Source: Kappaphycus alvarezii
Lineage: Eukaryota; Rhodophyta; Florideophyceae; Gigartinales; Solieriaceae
DNA: 64,000 nucleotides
NCBI GenBank assembly: GCA_002205965.3
Contig: NADL03000610.1
Location: 248,001-312,000, forward strand
Reading direction: 5' to 3'
The number at the start of each line of letters is the position of its first letter. Position 1 is the first letter of the stretch. The translations under genes were made by a program, and so were the position numbers. The notes below the pieces were generated by a model. It was not told the DNA's origin and did no database searches. It was given only the letters and a program-made list of their open reading frames with translations. Positions 11,053-22,402 of the stretch are shown here, piece after piece.

Positions 11053-12695
11053 ATGAATCACGTTTTATTCTTCATCGAGCTTATCATCTCTCTTCTCCTA
11101 GCCTTCCCAACGGCATCAGGCATCCCATGTTCAAGTGCACGGTCTCCCCTCAGCCCTGTTCTGCGCCCCAAAATCGGCAGGGGTACCGTAGGTCAGCAAT
11201 GTTTCTCCATCTCTGACTGCAACGCCGGTTTCGTCTGCACGGTCGGAAACCCTCTAGGCACCTGCCAAAGGCCCATATCCATCGAAGGTGTTGGCCACCT
11301 CACCGCAAATATCATACAACTCGACTACACTCCCCCGCTGGAAGCCGAGATCCGTCTCCGGAGCACGGTGGGCCTACTCGCACCTCCCGTGCCATGGCTA
11401 TCATTTTCTTCTCTGCTCACGATGCCTACGCCCTATGCACCAACCGCTTCGATCCGAAGATCAAGGGCAGAACCCAAGAGAGGCTTCGTCAGGTTGCTGA
11501 ACAAGTGGTTCGTGAACTACGGATGACTTTTCGCAACCCCAGCAATTCCAACGCACTAGTTCAGCGCCAGTGTCGATTAGCATCGCTATCAGCCGCCTAC
11601 TACGCCGCTAGGAGACTCTATCCTCGCTCCGATGAGGCCATTAGCATGGTCCAACGAGGCGGAACAAGAGGTGTTCAAGCCGAGCCTCGGTACTTTGGTC
11701 AACAAGTGGCGGATGCTTGGGTCAGCTCGCGTAGTTCTGACGGATCCAACCGCGATCAGCTGGATGACATATTCACTTTCGAGGCTCCATTCCATCAGCC
11801 CGATCCGAACTTCAACATTGTCACCAATGAGACAGGCACGCAGCCAAACTTTGGGCGCTTCTGGGGGGCAGTGACGCCGTTTGTAATCCGCAACGTTACC
11901 AGGGATGCCTTCCTGGCTCCTCCTCCTCCCCTTGGATCCCAGGAGTATCGGAGCAACTTGACGGAGGTCAGGGAGACGGGCCAATGTAACAACATGACAT
12001 TTTCAGATGATTTGCTCCTCAACGAGCTGGGCACTTTCTGGGGGTATGATGGCATGCCAGAAATCGGCGTACCCCCGAGACTTTACTTGCAAGTGGTGCT
12101 CGCGGTTCCGGAACTTTACAAACTCTCCTTCGAAAACCAGTTGAGGGCACTGACCGCTGTAAATGGGGCCATGGCGGACGCTGGGATCGCGGCGTGGTTT
12201 TGGAAGTTTGAATACGATCTGTGGAGGCCAACGCTCGGGATTCGGAGGGATACAGTGGAGCCGGATACAGACTGGAGTCCGTTCGGGGTTCCTTTCAGTA
12301 ACATCAACCCGGACACAGTTCCAAAGTGCGTGGGGTTGAATCCAGACTTCCCGGCCTACCCGTCGGGCCACTCCACGTTTGGAACTGCTGCCTTCCAGAC
12401 TTTGGCAGATGTGTTGGGAATGGCTCCGCAGGCGGTGAGTTTGAACTTTACCTCGGACGAGTTCAACGGGGTGACCATTGACGGATTCACAAACGAGCCC
12501 CGTAGAGTGGTCACACAGACGCTTACGCTTGAGGACTGTATTCAGCAGAACCAGGACTCGCGAGTTTTCAACGGAGTGCATTGGAGATTCGACTCGATTG
12601 GAGGGGACATTGTCGGGTCTCAGATTGCGTCCAGGGCAGCAAGGGAGTTTGCACTTATTCCGGGAGGGGACGACGGTGACGATTCCTTATTGTGA
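11053..12695 (+). pseudogene. Vanadium-dependent haloperoxidase, copy 2, frameshifted
   Basis: The sequence is almost identical to the gene at 2623-4266 and starts at the equivalent ATG with the same signal peptide. The run of six C at 2902-2907 is only five C here (11332-11336). The frame shifts after DYTP (about residue 94) and stops at 11526. The remainder, including all vanadate-pocket motifs, stays open in another frame to 12695. An ATG at 11394 gives a 433-codon frame without leader or N-terminal segment; it would not be secreted and probably would not fold normally. A one-base difference in a C run between near-identical copies may be a sequencing or assembly error, so the gene may really be intact. 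Confidence 0.85.
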
Positions 12696-13083
12696 GTGGA
12701 AAGAACTTCCTGGAATGATAACGGCCGTTGTGGAGACGCTGATCTCCGCAATACAACATGCAAGATTTCGAGGAAGACGTCAGCATGAGTTTACAGGGCT
12801 CCCTGCCCACGAATTAGTGAGTGTGAGCATTATGTTGAGCCATGTTGGTTTTTCGCATACTGGAGATGGCCCTGGCATATAGAAGAGGGCAAATACTACA
12901 TCTAGAGGGGGTTTCAATTGAAAGGCTTCGATACAGTTCTCGGTGCTGACGAGAACATCGGAGCTGCGATGATAGGCATTTTGTTCTTCCTTTTCGTAAC
13001 TAGTGCACTTACGCGGACCGTGGTATCGCTTATCATGACCGAAATAAGCAATACCTCTTACTTTACCCCAAGCCGTATCGAAA

Positions 13084-13129
13084 GATCGAATATATCTTCC
13101 AACAGTAAAAACACCCAAAACTTCCCCAC
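13084..13129 (+). repeat. Short dispersed repeat (second copy of 4655-4700)
   Basis: Duplicate of 4655-4700, within the second segmental copy. Confidence 0.6.
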
Positions 13130-13565
13130 AGCCGTTGGTGCCCTCTGCTCGATTGACCTCGTACTCCACTTTCTGCTTCTGCCCTCATTTCCATCTAGCC
13201 CCTCCGTCCAGCACCCAAACACCTGCCCTTATTTTTCTCTCGGTCTAAAGTATCTCTTCTTCCTATTATTCCCGACGCCACTATTCGTCAGACGCTTTTT
13301 CCACCCATGGCAATTCTTCGCCAACACCCCACAACTTCCGCTTTATCGTACTAGTCTTGTCTTTTCTTGAAAAGACACTGTCTTATGCCCTCATCGCCCT
13401 CAAATTTCTCTCAAGCATGGTACCGTACTTAAGTATCCCTGCCTCCTTACACCTGGAACATCAACACGTGTCTGAGTTATTGGCTGAAGCCTTGATTCTG
13501 CCTGTAGCTTTTGTTCGCACAAAGTGTTTCTTCATGTGTTAGGTCTTCGATTGTGGTCGACGACA

Positions 13566-13608
13566 GATCGAATATATCCTCCAAGAGAAAAAACCCGAAA
13601 CCTTTCTC
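13566..13608 (+). repeat. Short dispersed repeat (second copy of 5137-5178)
   Basis: Duplicate of 5137-5178; it has one more A in the A run than the first copy. Confidence 0.6.
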
Positions 13609-13645
13609 TTTTGGTCAACATGCACAGATCATGTGCAATCTGATA

Positions 13646-13960
13646 GGGGTAAGTAAATCGTCAGGAGGAGAGATACTCACAACCAACTACCCAAAGAAGG
13701 AGGCGTTGCAAGCGAAAAAAGTGCTACCGTGGTATAGTTGAGAGAGCACAAAGGGGTGTTTAAGAACGACAGTTGAAAGGGCTACAAGAAAGTATAGAAG
13801 AGGCAGGGTCGACCACTGATGCTCTGTGACCAGCCTAAGAAAAATGGTTCTTGGATCTGAACTTGACTCTCAACTTCCTACTACTCGGGACTTGGCTTGA
13901 AGCTGTCTGCCAACTTTCTTGAACTATCCAAGAGAAAGATGTACTGATACACTGCTTACG
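13646..13960 (-). repeat. LTR-like tail fragment (second copy of 5216-5530)
   Basis: Duplicate of the tail fragment at 5216-5530, with the same landmarks. Confidence 0.8.
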
Positions 13961-14433
13961 GTGATCATTGACTGCTTTTTGAAATGCAATTAACAGTGAC
14001 TATCTACTGCCATTTTGTGCTCTTTCATGTAACCATGATAGATGAGTAAAGAATACCTTTGCTGGAGTTGACTAAATTTGAAGTAGAAGAATTATAGGGA
14101 ACTTCAGGATCCCGCCTGATTTCCAAAAGGGCAGTTTTAACCAAAAACTCTTTCGTTTCTGATATGCTAAATACGTTTTTGGTGACAAAACGGTAATATG
14201 TTCACAACAGAGGCAGCGGGAGACAAATATTGACAGGTACGACCAAATGTAAGTATGATCTGAGTAACCAGTCACCTTACACTTCTCCCCTGTCATTTCT
14301 TCATTTGTTGATGTAAAATGCCCCAAATGGGTTGGAAGTCTCCCCTATGAAAACAAAAACTGCATCCGCCTGATGCAGTTTGAACTCATTTACAGCGTTT
14401 CACAGGAGGCGGAAGTTTTGCATGTCTTATTCT

Positions 14434-15689
14434 ATACAGTGATGGGCAAAAGTCTAATTCTAGAGATCATCCTGAGAAATAGAACGATATAACTATTAGA
14501 ATATTAGTCTCCTCTCGTTAGAGACCGTCTTTTAAATGATTACTTATCTGATGGTTACAAATTTATTTTAAATATATTTGAGGTTCCAAAGATATGCTTC
14601 AAAAATTATCACGAAAATGAAATCCGGTTATCATTTTATAATTTTCTAAGTAGAAAATTTGTAACTTTGTTATTTGCTTTTAGTTTAAGATTAAAGTGGT
14701 GCAGGCAGGACAAGTTTACTCCAATTGCTTGCCTGTCTGGTGATCTCTGAATAATTTCCGCACAAATTTCTGCTTCATAACTTATAAAAAGTTTCCATTC
14801 CGTTTTACTTTGATATTTAGGGTAATTATAGTACTGGTTCCCATCGTGATTTTAATTATTTAGATCGAAAAAACCACTTTACTTATTCAAATATTGAGGC
14901 TAACTGCTTCGCGTATGAAAGTTAGAGAATACAAAGAGTAGATAAGCAACATAAGAGGAGAGCCTGCAAAATCTATAGAAAATTTTGCCACCAGAGAGAT
15001 TTTTGCCATCATACAAAGCTCGATTGTTTTTAGAAAAGCTAATGATTGCTCTTTTTTTTACATCGGTGCCTGAGATGATTACGCCTATTATATGTAAGTA
15101 ATTGCCAAAGTGAAGCTCAATCTCGCCTATTCTCGACTCGCTACCATCCCTTGCCGGCATCAAAGAGTACAATAACCTTGAAGAGAGACTAAATTCATGT
15201 AAATTCATGTCTAGAATAGAACAGAAAAATTATTCTGAAGATATAGGAGAGATTGACTTGGTAAACTGAAATAGTGTTATAGAGATAAAACCTTCCCATT
15301 AGACTTCAATTAAAACATATATAAATTTGTATATATCTATCCCGCGGGACCTATAACTAATAATTTTTACAGATTCTCTCTCAAATATAAAGAAAAAACA
15401 CTAAGAGATATGATGTGCTACTTATTACGACTGGTGCATGCATTGAAGTATAATGGTTGTTCCTTTTTTTCATATCTTCTATTATTTTATATGCTCCAGC
15501 TAAAAAAAAGCCCAAATTTTGCAAACATATCGTCACGGATGTTAAAAATTCAACAATTATGGCGTTCTTAATCGAATAGCGAATAAAAATATTTTAAAAA
15601 AATCAGAACTAAAAATATTTATTTCGTCCTGCATACAAACTGAAGAACGACAGTGGACACAACTTTCGAAATGATTTATCGTAAGGGCA
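14434..15689. other. AT-rich stretch, no gene recognised
   Basis: Base composition drops to strongly AT-rich just right of the duplication edge. Open frames (for example 14900-15208, minus) have no recognisable domain. Confidence 0.5.
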
Positions 15690-16800
15690 CTGGGCTCCAT
15701 GGAATCAAATTTTTGGTACGTTTTCTGCCCTTTACTTTTCTTTAGAACAAAAATATATTCATCCTTAGACTCTATTTTATATTTTATGTATGAACAGCTA
15801 GTCCTTCTTCGAAAAGATACCTTTCCACTCATGTTCCGTTTTGTCATCCAGCTTCACTTCCGAAATTCTGTCGAAAAGAGCTTTTGCCGCGAATGTATGC
15901 AAATTCAAAGCCGCAAATCGCCTAGGATTTTCCATTTATGACATTCTTCTAACTAAAGTGCGATAGAAACGTTATCGAAGCTACAACTCTGCCATCAATC
16001 ACTCCATCGGCGCATTTACACAACCTCTTTTTTGTTGATAGCAAGACTAACATCCGCCCGGCCAGAACCATCGCCAAGTCAGCCATAGCCAGCCGTTACA
16101 CCAACAGCCTGGATATAACGGCAATCGACAAACTGAAAATGAGGACTCTTGCAGAATTATGAACCGGAAACGTGTTCGGGAGTGATATTAGCTCCAACTT
16201 GGGTAAAACGTAAAGGACCTGAAGTTAAAGAATGAGGAAGAGCCATATTTTGAGGGTTTTGAGGATAAGTAAGTTCACTATTGGAAATAGAGCGGAGTTT
16301 GAGGACCGTAAGGAGGGATTGGAGGACCTTGCTTTGTGAAAGGAGGAAATCTATCATAATGGGCCGTTACGCAGAGTTCTGAGGAACTGCGTTTGGGATA
16401 TACGTATTTTGAAGGAATTATTTTGTTCTGATCTTGAGAAAAACGATTGCGAGAGTTAGATCTAGATATGTATCTATACAGATCTACTATTATTCTTTCC
16501 AGTCCACGAGATTCTTTTGAAAGAATTTATGATAATTATTATGTTTATTACAGTATAAAGGGTTAGAAAAGTCTATACAAGCTGCCAAACTGCTCATTCT
16601 AGATAAGTTCAAGAAAAGTGGAAGAAAACTTGACTTAGAGAACCAAGTATTCTAGATATTGAAAATGGACTTCTGACCAAGACAGCTTTCTTTAACGTTA
16701 GTCTCTGATCAAAAAGGGTAGGCGCTGCTCATTCTGTACTCATTTGTATCATCTTGACCCTAGTCCTTCTCAAACTCTTCGTGTTGGTGGACCTACTCTT
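15690..16800 (+). mobile_element. Short repeated element (decayed): leader, acidic ORF remnant, tail
   Basis: The order matches 6880-8030 and 38880-40130. The leader contains ATGCAAATTCAAAGCCGCAAATCGCC (first 20 shown by the related copies: GCAAATTCAAAGCCGC). A poorly preserved acidic ORF region lies at about 16020-16450, ending in a part like the intact EELF.SDL...DCEE end (GAATTATTTTGTTCTGATCT). A degraded tail in reverse orientation covers about 16560-16800. This is the most eroded of the stand-alone copies. Confidence 0.6.
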
Positions 16801-17110
16801 CTGCAGCACTTTTTCGATTTCAACACGTCCTTTTTTGGGTCATTATTTCTGAACGTCTTGCACAACGACCAACCCTGAAAGGGAACAAAGCAAAATGGCT
16901 ACGACAATAGAAGGGAAACAGTCGTTGCCTGTGCGAATACCGGGCGTCCGATGGACCCGCTTTCTCTTCAAGCCCTTTGAGGGGAAGTAGCGTGGCGCCT
17001 GAAAGGCTGTGTGGTAGGGACTTGGCAATTCAATGGGAGACATAGTTTCTAGAAACAATGTACACCGAAGGTGTCGGAACAACAAGTCCTACGGATAGTG
17101 ACAAGTGGCT

Positions 17111-17750
17111 AAGCCAAAGGGATGAATATAGTCCGTTGGACTAAAGGGGAAAAACAGGAAATGGAAGGTGGGGATACACGGCCGAATCCGGTGAGTAACA
17201 ATACGAACGGCGAGGCCGTACGTGTGTCGTGCGTAACGCGCGACGGAAGCGAGCGAGGCTCTTCAGGGGATTTCTGCCCTCCCACAGGGGGTGACGCGAA
17301 CGCCGCAATTCTCTGCTACGGTCAGCCGATGGGGACAAAAGGGTACACAAGCGCACACGTGCGGGGAAAAGGGAAGGATACAAGGGACGAAGCCTCGCGG
17401 TCGAGCAGTCTGGAGGGCTACGAGCGGGGACCAGAGTGGATGAATATACTATAGCTACTGACGCGGGAGCCACGTAGAAGGGAACGCGGGGCGCGAAAGA
17501 TAGGAGTAAACTTCAGAGCCTATCTTCTGGTGCCTTTAGTGTAGCGGCCTTAGGCCGAGGTAGAATAAATACCAAGGTAGAAGTTAGGCCGGCGGCCAGT
17601 TAGCTAGTTAGGAAAGGTGTCAGTAGTTAGTGGGTTAGCGACCCACTCAATATCAGGGCCAGTGCCTGGTCATGACAGACCCCTATTGGATCACTGTCAT
17701 AGGTCCTTACAGGACCTCTAACTGTAAAGTTAAAACGTAATCTAAAATAA
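17111..17750 (+). other. GC-rich island with a 110-codon open frame, unassigned
   Basis: An open frame runs 17122-17454 and is matched by an equally open frame on the other strand, so coding is not established. Composition is clearly more GC-rich than the flanks. No domain is recognised. The following 300 bases contain short inverted motifs (for example GGGTTAGCGACCC) and could be a promoter, LTR or leader region of an unidentified element. Confidence 0.35.
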
Positions 17751-18840
17751 ACGACACCAAATAACTAAATCGTGATCGAATTTCGATTACCAAAACGGAT
17801 CTACGATGCCTAACTCAGACCCAAAGGGTCACTGCACTACATATTGTTTATATGCTCTCCGGAAAGACGCTATTTCCCTCACGAATGCTGATGCTGCTCT
17901 CCGTTCTACTAAGTAGAAGCCTCAACAAAGTCTTCATTTTCCCGGTCGTGCTAGTTTCACGCGGCAGCGGTCTCCTCCCTGTAACTGCCTCTCCAAAAAA
18001 TTGCGAATTCCGTGCAACGAAAGTTCCGCAGTCTTGTCGTTGGCTACGACTAGCCGTCCGTGTAACGAGTTATCTGTCCAAAAAATCCCCATTTTCGTCG
18101 CATCATCTAAGAAAGTGGCTTTTTTGGTTCTTTTTCGGCCTCCTGTACCAGCTATCCTCATGATTTCTTTTTTACGCAAAAAAGAGTATTTTCGCTCCTT
18201 GTGAGTTGCATAAGAGGCTTTTCTTCTCTCCTCTAGGCTTTTTTCGCTTCGCTCCGCTCCCTCCACCCACCGACTTCTCTGACTCTGAGCTTTCCCCTGT
18301 CTGATCTGGGCTTCGCTCTGAAACTGCTCGTCTTGAAGCTCCCACTTTTACTTGAGTCTCTCTTTTCTACTTTTCTCAGTCCTTAGCTTCTGTTGGGCCG
18401 CTGTTGTGAAAATGCAATGCCTCTCTCTCTACTGGTCCCGTAGAAACGCTTTTTCCAACGCCTCTGCCTTGCGACCTCACAAAAAGCCACCGTCATAACA
18501 TACCGACCCCTCTCCTCATGCTGACGGAGATGGCTGGGTTTTTGTGGAACCGGGCTTTGCAACTCAATCCTCAATCCGTCAGCCCATGATAACCGTGTAG
18601 AATCCTCCTTTATCCCATAACACCGATGAGCCATACAAATAGTCTCTGCTCGAACATATTCCTTCAATCGAGGACTAACCACCAGCGGCTCATCCTGCTT
18701 TGCAAGTCACCTGACGTTAATGCCTTATACTCACGGCAAACTCCCCCAAAGCTGTACTGGTTCAAATTGATGTTCTAGATATTACTATTTTCACGTTGGA
18801 GCACCCTCCCTCCCCTTTTCCACCCTATTTCGTATTCTAA
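17751..18840. other. Unassigned stretch with minus-strand open frames
   Basis: Minus-strand open frames lie at 17934-18266 (basic, Lys/Arg-rich start) and 18383-18682. Neither shows a family signature, and both could be chance. An unrelated AT-rich bridge leads to the tail repeat at 18845. Confidence 0.35.
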
Positions 18841-18844
18841 TTCT

Positions 18845-19235
18845 GCTGATAGGGGTAAATAGTCGGGAGAAGAGATATTCAGAACCAACCACCCCAAGAA
18901 GGAGGTGTTGCAAGCGACAAAAGTGCTACCGTGGTATAGTTGAACAAATAAAAAGGATTGTATATGGGAGAGAGTTGAAAGGGTTACAAGCAAGTATAAA
19001 AGGGGCAGGGTCTACCACTGATGCTCTGCGACCAGCTTAGGAAAAAGTTTTCTTGGGTCTGAAGTTGACTCTCAACTTCCTACTACTCGGAGCTTGACCT
19101 GAAGTTGTCTGCCAACTTGCTGGACCTCTCGAGGAGGAAGCACTTTACTCAGCTTATATAGACTTTTCGGCTAATCCTAAAGTCTCAATCAAACATACTA
19201 AATACCATAAAACGCATAAAAGGGCATCTTGTGGA
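18845..19235 (-). repeat. LTR-like tail of the acidic-ORF element, well preserved
   Basis: This is the reference copy of the tail family. It lies 45 bases beyond the stop of the intact acidic ORF and reads on the minus strand with it. On that strand it has a TATA-like stretch (AGTCTATATAAGC near 19155-19165), then the CAACTTCC and CTACCGTGG landmarks, and ends near TTTACCCCTATC. The boundary is supported because five other copies lose similarity at the same point. Confidence 0.8.
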
Positions 19236-19280
19236 TGTGATTGGCCAGAGGGAAGATATTATTAAGGAAAATATCTGTAT

Positions 19281-19787
19281 CTACTCCTCACAATCGTTAT
19301 CCGCAAGATCAGAACCAAATAACTCCTCCAAAATATCCATATTCTCAATGCAATCCCTACAAATTCCCTCGAACGGCTCAGAATGATAAATGGCTTCATC
19401 AGACATATCAAGATTTTCCAACCCTTCCTCGTGACCCACAGCCTCCGCGCCAACCCCATCCGAAGAATCCGAGATGACGATCACGCCCTCACTATCCCCT
19501 CCATCCCCCACAGCAACTTCCCCACGATTATACACCATCGGTTCCCACGGAGCTACAAAGTCTTCCTCATCCTCGGATCCCTCCACGTCCGACTCAGTCC
19601 CCTCTGACTCTTCCTCCTCCGCCTCCTCCAAGAATTGCCGACGAACCCACTCCCGAACACGCTCACGGTCCATCCTCCGGAAGTAGTCGTCGTAGTCTGT
19701 TGGCCCATTATTCATTAGGGCTAGGCCGTTGATGGGGCGAGAGGGGCGGCTTTTGGTGATGGGGGCGGAGGGGCGAAGGTTGTTCAT
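19281..19787 (-). CDS. Acidic protein of the dispersed element, the only intact copy
   Basis: This is an uninterrupted 168-codon frame with an ATG start at 19787. The first 30 residues are Pro/Arg/Ser-rich and contain GLALMNNGPTDYDDY (about 22-36). A basic-acidic segment follows (RRMDRERVREWVRRQFLEE), then a long run of Glu and Asp (about residues 54-80), an ISDSSDG stretch, and a C-terminal part ending near EELFGSDLADND. No known domain is recognised. Decayed relatives occur at 7180-7590, 16020-16450, 22800-22950, 25740-26260 and 39150-39660, always just upstream of the LTR-like tail. The intact frame suggests either a young copy or a retained gene. A TATA-like box lies 101 bases upstream. 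The acidity and the SDSSDG stretch could suit a nuclear binding or activation role, but this is a guess. Confidence 0.6.
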   Translation of the reverse strand: MNNLRPSAPITKSRPSRPINGLALMNNGPTDYDDYFRRMDRERVREWVRRQFLEEAEEEESEGTESDVEGSEDEEDFVAPWEPMVYNRGEVAVGDGGDSEGVIVISDSSDGVGAEAVGHEEGLENLDMSDEAIYHSEPFEGICRDCIENMDILEELFGSDLADNDCEE

Positions 19788-19887
19788 TCTGATAGACGTT
19801 GGGGAATGGGAGACAATGTAGGGTGTTTTGGGGGGGAGGGGTGATGAGTAAAATGATCGGGGACATTTGGAACTTGGAATAAAGGGG

Positions 19888-19895
19888 TTTAAATA
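19888..19895 (-). promoter_or_regulatory. TATA-like box upstream of the acidic ORF
   Basis: On the minus strand the sequence reads TATTTAAA, 101 bases before the ATG at 19787, preceded by a GC-rich GGGAGCC. Position and sequence fit a core promoter. No such box is seen at that place in the decayed copies, whose leader differs. Confidence 0.45.
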
Positions 19896-20147
19896 GGCTC
19901 CCGGGCAGGTTCTATAGATTAGGAATAGGGAAAATAAATCTGCAAGGGATTATGCAGGAGCGCATTAGCGCCCTTCTTCTCAAAAGAAGGTGAATTTGGA
20001 GGAGGAAGTAGGCTAAAAGGGAAAAAGAACGTGATTCGGGGTCGATTCAGAGGGCTAAATACAGTATAAAAATATCTAGATAAAATGGAAGTAAATTTGG
20101 AAATGACGGTGGGAGAAGTTAGGGGCGGGATCGTTGTAGGTTGCTGG

Positions 20148-20230
20148 ATTACATGAAGGGAGGACCATTTCCTGTATTACATGGAGGGAGACCATTTTCT
20201 GTATTACATGAGGGGAGGACCATTTTCTGT
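20148..20230. repeat. Tandem repeat, three units of 27-28 bases
   Basis: Three head-to-tail units begin ATTACATG and end with TTCTGT or TTCCTGT, at 20148-20175, 20176-20202 and 20203-20230, with few differences between them. A fourth unit starts (ATTACA) and breaks off. A minus-strand open frame (20149-20418) reads through it, giving a repeated Cys-Asn-Thr motif; coding is doubtful. Confidence 0.85.
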
Positions 20231-20399
20231 ATTACAACTGCCATACATCCCACTCCAGGTACAGGCCGCTGGATATTATCTTTATTACAGATATCTGTAG
20301 CACACTGTTCCCATTTCCTCCACTTCTTAACGGGAATGTTCTCATTTTGAGCTTCTTTCCCTTTCAAAACTGGTCTTCCGTCGGAATTTACCTTTCCTT

Positions 20400-22260
20400 C
20401 GCCGTTTTTTGCCGTCATAAAGCCTTCTCAGCCCTTGGCGAATATATTCTTATTGCCAACAGCAGACTTATCGATGATCTCTTTCGTGATGCGCGGTCGC
20501 TTTGCTGCGATTGTGGACGAAGCTCTAGTCCATCGCCATCTCTCTCTCCTCATCGCCGTTGCAGACGATTTTTCTATTGAGGCAGTGATTCTCGCACAAC
20601 TGCTGCTTTGCTACGGGCTCGGGGCCGTTATCTGCCCCTGCAACGAGTCTTTTTATTATGTAATTCGTACATCATGCACCCTCTCTCATGTTGCTCCTGA
20701 CTCTCATTCTCATCTCTCTTCCGCTTTCACATTCTCAGTTGCTGATGTCCACTGGTCTATACGTAGCCTTGACTGACCAACTGACCACGGAACCGACGGT
20801 CTCTTCCCTGTGTTCCTTCGAGTATTGGCCCGGCCAGCCGGAGGTTTCCATCCACATCGCGACTGCCTATACTTATTGACCAAATTTATCCATCTGCACT
20901 GCAATGATTCCCTGCCCAAACCGTGTCGACCCTTTTTATGTGGTGGGTGCCTTGTAAACTTCCTCAAACCCAACGGCAGCATCCGCCCGATCGCGGTTGG
21001 GTTATTGCTTCGACCCCTCATCTCCTGCATCCTAGTCGACAAAGATTCGTCGGGCCTAACATCGTACTTTCTTCCTCTCCAAGTAGGAGTGGAATTCAAG
21101 AACAGCATAGATGCTGTCATCCGCGGGCTTCGACGCTTAACTCAGCCTCATGAATTTTGCCACCACGTGTTGGTGCAACTGGAAGCTTACATCTCATTCA
21201 TTTCAACGGAATTTCTCGACAGTCAATCGAATAGCCCCCATTGTCGCCCACTGTATTAATTATTGCTGCATAGCCACTTTGTATCCCTAATTTGGAGATT
21301 TCACTATTTCCAGCGCGACTGGGGCTTAACAGGGTGAACCCCTTGGATCTCTCCTTTTCGAATTCGAGCTTCACCTGCTAGATCTTTCGTTTCAGAAGCG
21401 CTTCAGTCCTTTCTTGAACTCTTTGTAGGTAGATCGTGGGACTTTGGTTGTCTCTCGCTCTTTCGCTCCCGCTGCTCTCCGCATTTTCCAAAATTATGAA
21501 GCAGAGGACAGCCTCTTTGAATCTCACCAAAACACAAGTTTATGCACTTTTCCATGCTCTCCTGACCTTTTTACTGTTCTATTTTTACTCTATTTCCCAG
21601 AACTCTACGATTCTGGGCTTTCTAGTTGGTTTGACTGTTTTTATCTAGGATTTTTTCGAAACTTGTCAAGCTGATATCGATCACGTCATTTCCTACTTTC
21701 TGGACCTCGATGACACACATCTGGATTATCAACTCCTTCGATTCCGTTCCAGCGCTTACGAAGTCTCCTTTCTGTTACGAACTCATTCTCCCAATAAATC
21801 CACGGCTTTGGCTGTCGGGCTCGTTAGGAAGCAATGGAAACGTTTCAGTCAGATTCACGGCTTGTACTCTGAGTGGTGCTCGGACCAAGCTTCCCTCCCG
21901 ATCTCCAAAGGCGGCCTTGACATTCTTCCGACTACTGACGTAGCAGAAGCTTTCCACGCCGCATCTGCGATTTATTCTCTTCTCCTCTCCTTAGCTCTAC
22001 TTGCATTTCGGCGGACATTCACATCCAGAAAGTGCCCCGGTCCGCTGTTTCTCTGCTCTAACCACTCCAATCATCACTATTTGCCGCTTAAACCAGAAAT
22101 GATTTTTTTGAGGGCTGCAATTTCTCGAGCTCTGGTGAACGCCTTCAATCCACTATCGGGACTATACAACTTCCATCGAATTTTGAATGCATTTTCCAGT
22201 CTTCACCTGATGCCAACAGAGCCCTATTGATCTCTACATACGAACTCTTTTCTGGCTCTG
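20400..22260 (+). pseudogene. LINE-like reverse transcriptase, decayed N-terminal part
   Basis: Several frames together read as a non-LTR-type reverse transcriptase. The frame at 20810-21259 has LVNFLKPNGSIRPIAVG followed by LLRPLIS and YFLPLQVGVEF, the finger and palm entry typical of these enzymes (a ...K..G..RPIAVG.. block, then ..PLQ.G...). Near 21697 another frame has FLDLDDTHLDYQLLRF. Near 21870-21960 it has WCSDQASLPISKGGLDIL, matching the thumb-like ...QASLP..LGGLG.R... block. Stops and shifts lie between these, so it is dead. The C-terminal domain of the same protein type occurs on the same strand at 24640-25215; the region between is filled by a minus-strand acidic-ORF element, indicating a nested insertion. 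Confidence 0.75.
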
Positions 22261-22402
22261 TGCTCTCCACTTTACCCGAACCTCACCGCGGCACGTACCT
22301 TTCATCTTAATCTTGTACTATTGCCGTATCCCTCTGTCTCGGTATCCCTCTTTTTTCTGGCGACACACGCTGTACTGTCTGTTCACGAAGCTCTAATGAG
22401 GT

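Larger units (their letters stand above)
8430..14433. repeat. Segmental duplication, copy 2
   Basis: This is the second copy of 1-6002 and starts with the same bases as the window. Differences are mostly single-base indels, including one C fewer in the haloperoxidase frame (11332-11336 against 2902-2907). Right of 14433 the sequence is unrelated to that right of 6002. The stretches 8430-11052 and 12696-14433 hold no gene that I recognise, as in copy 1. Confidence 0.97.
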
